Below, in pieces: positions 9,964 to 22,400 of a DNA stretch of 64,000 nt; the stretch's first letter is position 1, and every line of letters begins with the position of its first letter. Both the position numbers and the translations under genes were made by a program. Source of the DNA: Heterodera schachtii (Eukaryota > Nematoda > Chromadorea > Rhabditida > Heteroderidae); the NCBI GenBank assembly GCA_023374025.1, contig SIJG01000005.1, positions 546,356 through 610,355 on the forward strand. Direction: 5' to 3'. The notes beneath the pieces are model-generated. The model was given only the letters and a program-made list of their open reading frames with translations. It was not told where the DNA came from and did no database searches.

Positions 9964-12470
9964 ATTTTTTAATACCTAAAGGCGAGAACCGTTTGAAAGA
10001 ACAGCAATCATTAAATAAAGCTTCATCATCACAAAATATTGAAGCAACTGGAGTTTGTTCAGATGATGAAAGTTATTTTTCACTCTCAGAGTCAGAGGAT
10101 GAAGAAAGTTTGTGCAATTAATTTTACTAAAATATCCAAATAAAAGTTAATTAAATATGTTTAATTAAGGAAATCCTGGCACTTACGTGTATGTGCCAGC
10201 CTCTGAAAATGATCAAAGTACGCGCTAAAAACACTTATAAAAATTTTTGCCTTGAATTGCGTAATAGTTTTTATATCCCTACTTTTGTTAATTACTATAA
10301 AAAATGATAAATTTAAATTAAGCTGGTGATGGGTACCATATTTTTGTGCCCGATGAACCTGAACAGAGTAGTTTTCTCGAAATGCCATCCATGCCGACAA
10401 TGCCATCCATGCCGACAATGACATCCATGCCGGCAATGCCATCGATGCCAAGAATGCCATCCGTGCCTGCAATGCCACCCATGCCGGAAATGCTGCCGAC
10501 AACGTTGACATTCCCAATACATAGTGAGTTAATTAGTCATGTTAATGTTTCTCTCTGCCTCAAAAATATTTAAAATATATTTTAAAATTTTTAAAATTGG
10601 CCAATCTCAAAATTTTGTTCAATAATTTTTTTTGGAACTAATGACGCTTAAATCAATGCAATTTTTAATTTTTTCTACAAACCCAAAAATGACTATTCAA
10701 ACAGATTTACTCCAAAATAAAATCATAAATAGAATTTAAATATTAAAACTTATTTGTTTAAATAGATAATTACAAGCCTTGATTTATTTATATACATATA
10801 TCTAGTGCAACAAAATTTTTAAATTCAAACTAATTCATCCTTTTCTTAAATCATCCGATGAAGAAACTGATGAATCCTCAGACTCGGAAGATGAAGAAGG
10901 TATGTGACAAAATATTTAAATTTTTGTATAAAAATTGGTTGGCTTCCAGACTGGGGTTGTAAGGCGTTCGGGATCTTTTTGGCTTCGAATTTCACACTAT
11001 GGCAATTTTAAAAATTATTTTTCCGTTGGAAATCTTCAGTCCCTGCAATTTTAAAACTCAAAATTTTTTTCAAAAATTGGATGCAGAAAAACATATGAAA
11101 CAATTACAAAGTCATCTGGAAGAGGAGGCAAAAAATACTGTCACAGGATATATGAAAGAGTTAAAAAGGGAAATGAGAAAGTCTAAAATCCATAAAATAA
11201 TGCCAACACCGGAAATGCCGGGATTTCCGCCATTCTCATCCCCGCCGGCATTGCCATCCATGCAACAACTGACATCCGTGTTAATAACAGGTACAAATTT
11301 AAAAATTTAAAAAAAGAGCAAGCGCCTTCCTAACCATGGTCTCAAGGGCGTAGGCGAGGGGCGGGGGGGCTGATGAGGCTAAAGCGCTCCGCCCAGCCCC
11401 CCGCCGCCCCGAAACCCAAAAAAGTAAAAATTTTCAGCAAATTTTTTTGAAATTTTAAGAAATATTCTTAACAAAATTGCATTAAATACTCAACAATTTT
11501 CCCGGCGGCGCCTATCTGCACCGCCGAACCCCCATTTTTACCATATTTTTGAAAAATGGAGCCATGGCAAAAAATATGAATTTTTGGCAAAAAACAGCGA
11601 AAAATTTTGTAAAATACTCCCCATAGTTCGGGATTTTAAAAAAAACAAAAAATATACCCCCCTAATCGTTATAAAATCCATGAATAAATTGTTTTTATTT
11701 ATCTTAGTTTATAGGGATGCGATTTTTATGTTTTTACAATTTTTTTGCGGCTTAGTTATGGCGAGAGAAGCCCAAAAAAAGCATTTTCTCCGAACAAATT
11801 TCGATTTAGAGCGACTTATAAAAACATAAAAACACATATTTCGGGTTTTGGCACATATTTTGCAAATATTTTGGCATTTAGAAAAATAATTTTATCAGAA
11901 AAGGAGCAATTTTAGCCTAGAAATATGTTTGATTTGCAATTGTGCGGGCGAAAATGAAAAAGAAATAGATTTTTCGGGATTTTTATGCATAAATAAAATT
12001 GATTTTTCCAATTTTAACACATATTTTGGCACATATTTTGGCATTTTTGGGGGTATTTAGCACATATTTCAGCATTTTTTAACACATATTTTATTACATA
12101 TTTCAGCATTTTTAGCACATAAAAATCCCATCCCTATTAATTTAATCTCAAATGCTTAATATATTCCAGAAAAAATTGCAAGAGCTTATTTTGATAAGAT
12201 ACGATATGAAAACGTTAAAAAAAGAGATGAATAAAATGGATTGCCAGAGGATATTTGCCACAGCTAAAAAATCATATGACTCAGCAAAAAGACATTGCCA
12301 AAAAATATATGGCACTTTGGAACAATTCTTCCCATAGTGCCAACATTGCCAGTTGCGCCAACACAACCCATTCTTCCAACAATACTTCCCATTACGCCAA
12401 TTCTACCCATAAAGCCTCGGGAAAGGTGGTAAAATTGAAGAGCACACATTGAGCATTGGATGATGATGAT
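9964..12470 (+). pseudogene. Truncated copy of the secreted modular gene at 26632-30101
   Basis: The plus strand holds exon-like blocks homologous to exons 3-8 of the minus-strand gene: 9982-10107, 10170-10217, 10323-10523 (expanded MPxMP repeat), about 10846-10899, 11087-11290 and about 12170-12432. The first three and the fifth keep phase-1 borders and open frames. The copy lacks the signal-peptide exon and exon 2, since the satellite and CCAGG repeats lie where they should be. The acceptor of the sixth-exon equivalent reads TTTTCTTAAATC where the intact copy has TTCTTACAG. The last exon is out of frame, with the helical part and the Pro-rich tail in different frames. A truncated miniature element sits in its last intron. 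It is the opposite arm of an inverted duplication. Confidence 0.8.
11343..11667 (+). mobile_element. Truncated CAAGGGCGTAG-family miniature element
   Basis: Starts CAAGGGCGTAGGCGAGGGG and runs collinear, in reverse, with the complete member at 18756-19107: GC-rich end, GGCGGCGCCTATCTGCACCGCC segment, then TACCCCCCTAATCG. It stops before the opposite inverted terminus, so no target duplication can be scored. Confidence 0.75.
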
Positions 12471-13319
12471 GATGAGGAGGAGGAGGAAGGAGACGAAGTA
12501 TATGCAAATGTAGATGAAACAATTTGGGCAAAAAAAAAAAAAAAAATTCATTTTTGGATCCTGGCAATAAAAAAATGAAAATCAAAAAAAAAAAATCATT
12601 TTTCTAACAGAAATTCTATATTAGCTTTCAAACACTTATTCATTGTGTATGAGATTGCAATGATAAAGTTTCATCGAACATATATATTTTTTAAAATGTG
12701 GAATATTTTTTTCAAAAATTGTGCTTTTAAAATTAAAAAAATGCCGGATTCGTACTCAGCGCCTCAAAAAACCACAAGAAACTTGTTAATAAAATTTCAG
12801 AAAAGTTTAAAAAAAAAATTCTTTTTTTTTGGCACCAGTAAAAGAAATTATTGCCAAGTTTTACTAAGCATAATACTTCCTCAAAATAAATCTTTAGACA
12901 ACAATAAAAAACCCGAAAGGATACACAAAAAAATTTTATGCTATTTTCCCGAAAATTGGCCAACATTTGCTTTATCAAAAACTTACATGATGATGAGTAA
13001 GGAGAAGAAGAAGTACATGCACATGTAGATGAAACAATTCGGGCAAAATTAAAAAAAAACCAAAAAAATTCGTTTTTCTATTCGGGCAACAAAAAAATAA
13101 AAATCAAAAAAAAAAATTATATTATTTACCTTTCTATCCCTTTTTTCTGTATGAGATTTCTGTTGATAAATTTTCATCGAAAATTATGATTTTTTTAAAT
13201 AAACTGAAAAATTTTGACCTTAACTTTTTTTTATAACTCAAATAAAATTTTTTGAAATTACATAGAATAATAGAGAAACCCTTGGGCTATCTAAGCATAT
13301 GAATGTTATGAATTTTGAA
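12471..13319. repeat. Degenerate flank shared with the opposite arm
   Basis: A GATGATGAGGAGG/AAGGAGAAGAAG block plus ATGTAGATGAAACAATT occurs at 12461-12530 and again at 12985-13050, a ~530-bp direct duplication. The same material appears inverted near 24900-26040, beyond the 3' end of the intact gene. I see no credible gene; long runs of A produce the open frames here. Confidence 0.6.
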
Positions 13320-13327
13320 ATTTAAAC

Positions 13328-14203
13328 TAGGGTGGTTGCACCCCCGGCCGACCCCGCCCCGACCCCGAACCCCGACATTTTGGCCATTTTTCGGGGTTAA
13401 CTCAGAGCCCGACCCCGAGGTTTCCAATCACGACAAGCCCCGAACTTGCTGACCCCGACAACCCCGAACCCCGACATTTTGGCCATTTTTCGGGGTTAAC
13501 TCAGAGCCCGACCCCGAGGTTTCCAATCACGACAAGCCCCGAACTTGCTGACCCCGACAACCCCGAACCCCGACATTTTGGCCATTTTTCGGGGTTAACT
13601 CAGAGCCCGACCCCGAGGTTTCCAATCACGACAAGCCCCGAACTTGCTGACCCCGACAACCCCGAACCCCGACATTTTGGCCATTTTTCGGGGTTAACTC
13701 AGAGCCCGACCCCGAGGTTTCCAATCACGACAAGCCCCGAACTTGCTGACCCCGACAACCCCGAACCCCGACATCTTGGCCATTTTTCGGGGTTAACTCA
13801 GAGCCCGACCCCGAGGTTTCCAATCACGACAAGCCCCGAACTTGCTTACCCCGACAACCCCGAACCCCGACATTTTGGCCATTTTTCGGGGTTAACTCAG
13901 AGCCCGACCCCGAGGTTTCCAATCACGACAAGCCCCGAACTTGCTGACCCCGACAACCCCGAACCCCGACATCTTGGCCATTTTTCGGGGTTAACTCAGA
14001 GCCCGACCCCGAGGTTTCCAATCACGACAAGCCCCGAACTTGCTGACCCCGACAACCCCGAACCCCGACATTTTGGCCATTTTTCGGGGTTAACTCAGAG
14101 CCCGACCCCGAGGTTTCCAATCACGACAAGCCCCGAACTTGCTGACCCCGACAACCCCGAACCCCGACTTTTCCAACCCCGACGGTCGGGGATGCAACCC
14201 TAG
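13328..14203. mobile_element. hAT-like element filled with a 99-bp tandem array
   Basis: Begins TAGGGTGGTTGCACCCCC and ends GGGGATGCAACCCTAG, giving imperfect inverted termini. It is flanked by a perfect 8-bp duplication ATTTAAAC (13320-13327 and 14204-14211), the size used by hAT transposases. The inside is almost entirely a 99-bp tandem repeat, about 8.5 units, with a TTGGCCATTTTTCGGGG landmark every 99 bp. It has no coding capacity. Confidence 0.88.
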
Positions 14204-14378
14204 ATTTAAACAATTCATGCATTTAAAAGTCCTGGAATTTTTTTATGACCATAAGTTTTTTTTACTCTCTTTTTCGTATAAAATTTTGCAGTCTTGAATT
14301 TGAGTTTTACCTTTTTGAAAATTTTGCTGCCGCCGCTTTTTGCGCGTTTTTGCCAACTATTCGTGTGTGTTTTTTTTT

Positions 14379-15198
14379 GGTAAATATTGATCATAGTCAC
14401 CAAACTCAAAAATGCTTAAAAACGGTCAGAATCAATGTAAATAGGTTAGAAATGGGTCGGAAAAATAGAATTGGGGGCGCGCTTGTTGTTTTTCAAAATT
14501 TCGAATCCCGAACCCGGGTTGAGCCGGTTCAAAACTCGAAAAATTAAGAGATTTGGCACTATAACTTTTTTTAAATGATCGAACACTGACAAATTTGGTA
14601 TCATTCGAACTTTCGCAAAAGGGAGCATGCGAAGACGGAGCAAGTAGTGGGGCTAGACGGAGGGCGGAGGAAGACGTCTGACGAGCGCCACAGGCGGTGA
14701 CTGCGGGGGCCCGAAGGGCCCCCGCCAATCAGTCAACCGCCTGCGGATCACGCGCGGACTTCTTCCGTAGCCCGTAGTCTCGCCCCACCTACTGGCCGCC
14801 GTAGTCGAGTGTGCGGCGGTTTTTTAGCGCAATAAGCTAAATTAAATTTTTTATATTTGACGTTCTTTTATAACCCCTAAAAATTGTTTTTCTTTTAATT
14901 TATAAATTTTGTTCGAATTGGGGTTCGGGGTTCGGAATTTTGCAAAATAAAGGTCATATTCGTGATCAGCGCCACAAATTACCCTAGAAAATTATTTAAA
15001 ATGTCTTTTGAGTGCTTTTTATAGTGCGGCCATTTGAGTCTCAGCTGAGTTTGGCACTCCAACTCCGGCACTTTTTCAGCCTGAAAAAGGGCAAGCGCGC
15101 CCCCAATTCTATTTTTCCGACCCATTTCTAACCTATTTACATCGATTCTGACCGTTTTTAAGCATTTTTGAGTTTGGTGACTATGATCAATATTTTCC
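14379..15198. mobile_element. Foldback/MULE-like element with ~115-bp inverted termini
   Basis: The segment 14379-14490 (from GGTAAATATTGATCATAG to GGGGGCGCGCTTG) recurs almost perfectly as its reverse complement at 15086-15198. Both ends abut runs of T; a 9-bp T duplication is possible but cannot be distinguished from a homopolymer. The interior has a GC-rich part, including a GGGGGCCCGAAGGGCCCCC hairpin (about 14704-14723), and no credible transposase frame. Confidence 0.82.
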
Positions 15199-16465
15199 TT
15201 TTTTTTTTTTTTTTTTTTTTTGCATTTTTTTTTTTTGGAATCCCGAGGTTTGTTTATGAGAGTTTGCTTTACTTTACAATTTTTCCAGGCATCTTAATTT
15301 CCCGTATCGGGTCGGGGCTTAGGCGTGTGCGTAGCCAAACTATTGGCTTCGGGGGGGGGGGACTGAATTCAAAAATTAGATTTTAAGGGGGTATATTTTT
15401 CTTTTTTAGAAACCCCGGATTAGGCGGTGTGTTTTTGATTAATTAGATTAATATATAATTATTTTTTTTTTAATTTTAATAAAAAAATCTTTATATTTAT
15501 ATGTTTAAATAATTATTTACTTATTATAAAAAAACTATTTTCGTTTTAATTTTTTTCATTGGATTTGGTATAATCAATAAACAAATTTCGAAACTAAACG
15601 ATACCATTTAAGCTTTTAAAAAAAATGAAAGGATGTACAATATTTATGATGGGAAGTATTTAAAAATGTTACAGTCAAATAAATAATGATCGATTAAATT
15701 TAAGTTCGAAAACAAGACGCCAATCAGTTTTTACATCGATTTTGATTTTTTCTTAGATCACGGCTCAATATGGACGATCAAAAAATGGAGCAGCAGCAGT
15801 GCGCGTCACATGATTAATGAGGCTAAATGAAGGGATTCATTAAAATAATTAAATTATGAAAAATAAATTAATTATTCCCAAAAATGTAGAGCGATTAAAA
15901 ATAAAATAAAACAAATAAAAATCACTTTAAAATATAATAAAACAAATAAAAATTACTTTTGAAAAGAGATAATAATTAATAATAACTTTTCCATTCTTTA
16001 AATTTAGAATTTGTTAAAATTTATTATTTACTATTATTTTTCTAAAGAATTTTACAAATATAAATAATGAAATGATTTCTTTGAATTTACAATAAAAAAA
16101 TATTTTAAATTGTTTTTTTAAACTATTTTTGTCTTATTTGCTCAAATATGATTAAATATTAATTTCATTGAATATATCTTAATTTAATGCAAAATTTCAG
16201 TAAAAAAAAAATCGTTAAACTTTTTTTAAAAATGTAATTTCAAAAAAAAAAAAATAGTAGAGAAGTTTCAGGGTTTCGGAAAATTACAAAATTTTCTGAA
16301 TTATTTTATTTAAACAAATATTTAAACTGTATATTTTAAATGCTTCTCTGCTCTTTGTTTACGAAATTATAAAACACCCAAAAAAAATTATAAAAAAATA
16401 TTAATTCATTTAAATTGACAAAAATGATAATTTTTGAAAATAATTTTATTTAATTAAAAACATTT
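15199..16465. other. Intergenic, with a truncated miniature element
   Basis: A/T-rich with long T runs. About 15323-15430 matches the CAAGGGCGTAG family (GTGCGTAGCC, GGCTTCGGGGGG, TTAAGGGGGTATATTTT) but is truncated at both ends. I see no gene. It also contains the downstream flank of the cyk-4 gene. Confidence 0.6.
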
Positions 16466-19400
16466 TTACATGCTCCGCTGCTCTCGCTTTTGTTGTTCTG
16501 TTGACGGTGTCCATGTGACTGGGCCCAACATGGAGCTGTCCGCCGAAAATGCGGAGGTGTTTGTTGTGCCATTGTTGCTGCTGCTTATTGCCGATGCTTT
16601 TGCTTCCGATGACTGATGATGATGATCATTATGTTGCGTGATTGGCATTTGTGGCACTTCCGCCGCCGCCGCCGTCAATGGCATTGGCACTAATTTTGAT
16701 GGCATTTCCGCGGTGCAACAATGGACAAGGATTTGAGACCACTGAAGGAAAACAAATGTTCAATTATAGTATTTAGCATAACTCGGATTTTTGTTAATAT
16801 AAATTTTTGGCATAAAATTGTAATTCAAATAATTTTTTTTTTAATTTCCCATTTTTCTTATAAATTTTAAAATTATTTAAAATATCCTCATTTTTTAAGA
16901 AGATGCAAGACTGAAAGTAAATGATTCGAGTCGAGACTAAAACACCGGAATGACAAAACACAAGATTTGCGTGCCGAGAATTCACAAAAAGAATTCAAGA
17001 CCCAGACTAAAATCCCGAAACGCGAGATAAAGACTCTCGAGAATCGCAAATTTCTCACGTATTAGATTTTGTTTTTAAATTATTGAAGGAGGTTTCAAAA
17101 GTTTTATTTAATTTTTCTCCTTACTTCGCCAAATTTCAGCAGCTGTTCCATGATAATGACTTTCTCCAACTCTTCCGGTGGTATTTGAACATTTTCCTTT
17201 AAAAAAAATAAAAATAAAAAATTACTTTTATCACCTGTTGGGCCGCTCGAAGCACATCTTCCGAATGTTTTGGCAGCGAACTGCACACAGTTGGTGCCAA
17301 TGCAATGGCAAGTTGACGGGTCAAAAAAAGTAAAAAAATAAAATAAAAAAAAAAAAATTAAATAACCTCCATAACATTAATTGCAAAACTTCATTCTCAT
17401 CCATATTCAGAAAGTTATTTATTTAAAAAAGTATTTCAAAAATAGTTCAAAAAAATTTAGAATTATTTTTTCGATTGAAAAAATCAGAAAATTGAAAGCT
17501 TTCTATAAAAATTTTTAAATCCCATAATATCAACAATTTTAAAACAGTATAAATCGTTTGAGGCATTACAATTTTGAGGAAAATGGTGAACAATATTTGG
17601 TCCAAAAATTCCCAAAAAAATATGGCACGAAACTTACAATTTCCTGATCAGACTGATCAGCATTGGCATAAACAGCTCTGTGTTCACGGCTGATCATTTG
17701 CTGCCAATGTAAGCACAGGTAGGCCAACGTGTCCCGGTTGGGCAATGGGAAAAGGTCGTCAACCGCGTCGCGCAAAAGGCGCTGATCGTTGCGCTGCGCG
17801 GCCTGCAGAAATTCGTTGTACGACGAAATTGGGATCAGAGGCTCCTGCAAAAAATTAAATTAATAATTAGAATTTAAATACAATTAAAACAATACAAAAA
17901 TAATTTATTTTTTTTAAATGTATTATTGAATAATTAGAAATAAATTAACCATGAACAGAAAAATAAATTAATTTTATTTATTAATTTTAAATGATTTTGT
18001 TATTAATTGATCAAAAAAAAATTAACAAGAAAAATTAGTTTGGAAATTTTTTCTTTATAAATTTAATTAGTGTAAAATAAATAAAATTATTTTGGTCATA
18101 GAAAAAAAATTAGTGAATTTTTAACACATATAATAAGATTTAAAAGATTTTCAAAAGTATTTGTTTAAAAAAATGGAAGTAAGAATTAATAATTTTCAAA
18201 ACGACAAAAAAAAAATTATGTGAAGTTAATTACGTCATTAGCAAGTGAAAAAAAGTAATATACAGTATACAGAAGATAAAAAAAGTAAATTATTTTTAGA
18301 TGTTTAATTACTGACTAATTGGTAATTAATTGTTTCTTACAGTATTTAGAAATAATCAAAATTATAAAAATAATAATAAAATTTCACCTTCAATTCCTGC
18401 AAAAATGATTTGATAAATCCAGTAAGTGTCCTTGCATTGAGTCCCTTCAAAACTGTAGCTGACCGTAATTTTTCAAAATCATCGAAAAGTGCCAAAATTG
18501 TCGGATCAGACCTAAAAGATCAAGTATCAACAAACTGATCCTTAAATGCTGAAAATCTATAAATTTAAAAAATGTCGGCACGATAATTTTAAAATTTAGC
18601 GAAATTTATTTTAGAGAAATTCAAAAAAAAAATTAATCAATTTTCCTTAAAAAATATTTTGTTCAGGGGTGGGCTGGTTGCAGTCCTGGAGAAGCCTCTA
18701 ATTTAGGAATTTTGCACTACAAAATTTGCAGTACAAAAATTTAAGGACATAAAATCAAGGGCGTAGCCAGACCCTTGGCTTCAGGTGGGGCTGAAATCAA
18801 AAATTCGATTTTTAGGGGTGTATTTTCCGTTTTTTAGTCGATCTTTAGGGGTGTGTTTTTCGTTTTTTGAAATCCCGAATTAGGGGGGTGTATTTTACAA
18901 AATTTTTCGCCGTTTTTCACCAAAAAATTACAATTTTTTGCCTTTTTGGCCTTCATTTTTCAAAAATATAGTAAAATGGGGGTCCGGCGGTGCCGATAGG
19001 CGCCGCCGGGAAATTTTTTGAGAGTTTTAACTGATAATTTTTTACTTTTTTTGGGTTTCGGGGGGGCTTTAGCCCCCTCAGCCCCCCCCCCCCTGCCTAC
19101 GCCCTTGCATAAAATAAGGACAATTTGCCCACCAAGCAGGCTTCTCATGCTCATACACAGCAATGCCATTTTTCTCATCAGATTCAATCGCGTAAACACA
19201 ACGGATCAGCTGGGCCGGCACTTTGGGATTTGTTGCCGGACAAAAATCCGCGAGACGAAATTTTTGTGCTGGAATTATAATGAATGAAAAAATTTGTGGA
19301 GTTAATTACGCATTAATTAATTAATTAGTCCCACCGCCAGTAGATTTTGGTGGTGGCACAACAAATGGTACACATGGCAACGGTGCCAAGAAACGGCAGT

Positions 19401-22400
19401 TGAAATGCACACACAATTTACAGTCTGAATACGGTAAATACAAAAATGGCAAGCTGTAGCATTTTTAAGTAAATTATTACAGATAACCAGCAATTAAATA
19501 GTTGAGTAATTTGGTGAAACTTGTGGGTGAAGCTTTTGAAAATTAATTTTCGTGAAATAATTTGGTACAAATATTTTTGTCGCATGAATTAAAATTTTCT
19601 TTTTGACATTTTCACTCATATTTCAATTCAATAATAATTTTTATGATCTGAAATAGTTGAAAAAAACCATGATTCGGGAATATATGTTTAAATTTTTGAA
19701 TTTTCACTCAAATTTTGGCATTTTACATTCAATTAAATCGGGAGAGCCGTTCAATTCAAGAAACATTTTTATGACCAGAATTAATAATTAAAAATAAATT
19801 ATAAATTATATAAAAAAAATAATTCATTAGTTTTTAAATTCCCAATGTTTTTTATTTAAAAACAATCATTGTTTTCACCTTTACATCTGTGGAAGCTGAG
19901 GCCAAGCCGATTTTCGCACATTTTGCAATTCTGCAACATTTTGCCAAACGCGCGCTCCTCCACAAATTGGTGATCACAACTGTTGATTGGCCGTCCACGA
20001 GCCCATCCTGGGCCGAAGCCGGGCAATCTTACAAAAAATAAAAATAAATAAATATAAATAAAAATATTTAAAAATAATAATAATTTTTATTGTCCATACT
20101 TTTGACGACGACTATTCGATTGTGGTGTTCGAGAACAGAAGCGACGGCGCTGGGCTGCTGGCGTTGTGAACTATTTAAAAATAATTATAATGAATTTTGA
20201 CAATGTTGGACAATTGGTAGAACTGATTAAAGTCCCCTGTGGGTGTTAAAATTCTGATCACTCCCGATGACCACATGATGGAGTGATCTGATCAAGTGTG
20301 GGTGGTGCAATTCACTTTTTTTTAAATGAGCACAAAAAATTATATTAGTGTGCATTTTTCATGTATTTATCAAGTGCAGTTAAAAATTGATGTCTTCAAA
20401 ATTTAGAGATTTTAAGAAAATTAAATTTTTTGGAAAAAAATACTAAAAAATTTCTTTATACTTTCTGATTAATAGGTATGCCTGGTAAAAAAAAAATAGC
20501 TCGATTAAACAAGGATACGTAGGTGCAATGACAAAAAATTGTTCAGTTTACAATTTAGAAACACAATGTACTGTAAACAAAGCGATGTTAAAAGGCGGCG
20601 CCGCCGATAAAGTTTTGGAATTACTACAAATTTTTACACGACTTTTAGAGGAAAAAAGTCAATTAAAAAAAACATTTCCTAAAATTTCTCAAAAACCCAC
20701 AAAGTTTCCTACCTAACCCATTCAAAAATTGCAAAATGAATAGGAAAAAACTTCATTTATCGGTCCCCTGCTGCATAACGATGACCAAGCAAGCAATAAT
20801 TGATAATTATGGAAAATTAAAATGGATATTTTACAATTTTTTTTTGTAAGTCATGAATGGGAGGGGGAGTTGTGCCAATTTATTTTTTCGCAACCTTTTT
20901 TATGCCGGCGGCACCGGCACCGGTCAGTTTGCTGGTTGGGAACAAGCCCGGCTCGGAGATGGAACGACGCCGTCGCATATCGGGGCACGAGGGTGGTGGT
21001 GGTGGCGGTTGTTGCGGTGCCAGTGCCACCGCCGCTGGACGCGTGCTGTTACCAGCATCACAAGCAGCGGCACGACGTCGTGCCAGCCGGACAGGCAAAC
21101 GGGTGGCGCCGCCACAAGCAGTGAGCGGAGTGCGGTGATCAAAAAGTTAGTTCAAAAAATGAATTTAAAAATGGAAACTTAATTTTTTGGAGGAAATTTA
21201 AAAAAATACTTGAAAAAAAAACTTTGCTCAAAGGCAATAAAATATTAATCATTGGTATCATTATGAAAGCCCTAAATGATGGCAATAGCCTATAAAATTT
21301 CAAAAAATTTTATTAAATTTCAAAAATTGATCAAAAAGTCAATAAAATTAAACTTTCATGGTGTATCATCATTCGAAATGCCGAAAGAGTTTTGTATGAT
21401 AAATTAAATTGATTGGCAAAAAATATGAAAATGCGATTATTTTTCAAGTTTTTCCATTACAACACATTAAATTTTAAAGATTTTTTTTTTTCAAAGTTCA
21501 TGTTTTGTTTGAATTTATAAAAAAAAATGAATGTCTCAGCACGAATTCCATTCATCCCTGGTGAAAAAAATACGGGACCGGCACTTTGGAAGAGAAAAAA
21601 TCTCGGCATTCGACGGGAGGCAACCTTAATTTGCCTCAACCCTTCCAGCAAGTTTTTTTTGAATTTTTTTAAATGCCAGATATAGCTGTATCTTTGAACT
21701 TTTGCGGGCTCAGAGATTTAAATGATCGGGAAATTTAAATTTGGCACTAAATTTACCGGCAAATGCCGCAGTACGCTGCGCGGGTCGGCCAGCGTTCTTC
21801 ACAGACTGTAGTCGACAACGGTTGACGAATTTCGGCATGCTGGTGCAGTTGTGAGCGGAGTACGGTAGGGAGAAATCAGAAATGGTAATAAGATTTTAAT
21901 TGTTATTTGAATTTATTCGATGAAATTAGATTTAATATAAAGGCAAAAAGAAAAATTGAAAGATTGGAAAAAACCAGTATAAAAATATGTTTAGAGAAAA
22001 ATAAGGCAAAAATTAATGATTTTTAAAATTAAAAAATCGATTGTAGTAGTGTTTGAAAAATCCATAAAAAAGGACAGTCCTTGTAAATAAGGACTAAGTT
22101 CAGGATCTCTGACACTATTGTTTCACCTGTCTGTTAAACGCCAGTCTTGACCGTTTGTCCGACAAAATCATATGATGCGAACTGGAACGACGCTTTGAAC
22201 GATTCTTTTCGCTTAAAAAATAAAAATATATTTAAAAAATAAAATTTTAAATAAAATTTTCGATAAAAATTTTTTAATTTGATTTATGTATTAACCCATT
22301 TTTGTGCTGATTGAAAATGTTCTGCACTGTTCTGTCACCGGATAGAAACACATCATCATTGTTGTCCCGCAGAAGTGTCGATTTTCTGACAGTCACATTC

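Noticed and set aside
12645..13028. 127-codon Lys/Phe-rich frame
   Set aside because: A/T homopolymer translation, no start context, family or splice partner; homologous to non-coding flank of the other arm.
17366..17404. Extra cyk-4 exon reading MDENEVLQLMLWR
   Set aside because: Resembles part of a RhoGAP helix but has no AG acceptor, a weak donor, and would shift the phase of the next exon.
20822..21182. Plus-strand frames over the GC-rich island
   Set aside because: Three overlapping frames with simple-repeat character; the minus-strand reading fits cyk-4 better.
21457..22120. GC-richer spots in a cyk-4 intron as possible exons
   Set aside because: Frames are short and broken, without AG/GT borders in the phases required by the flanking exons.
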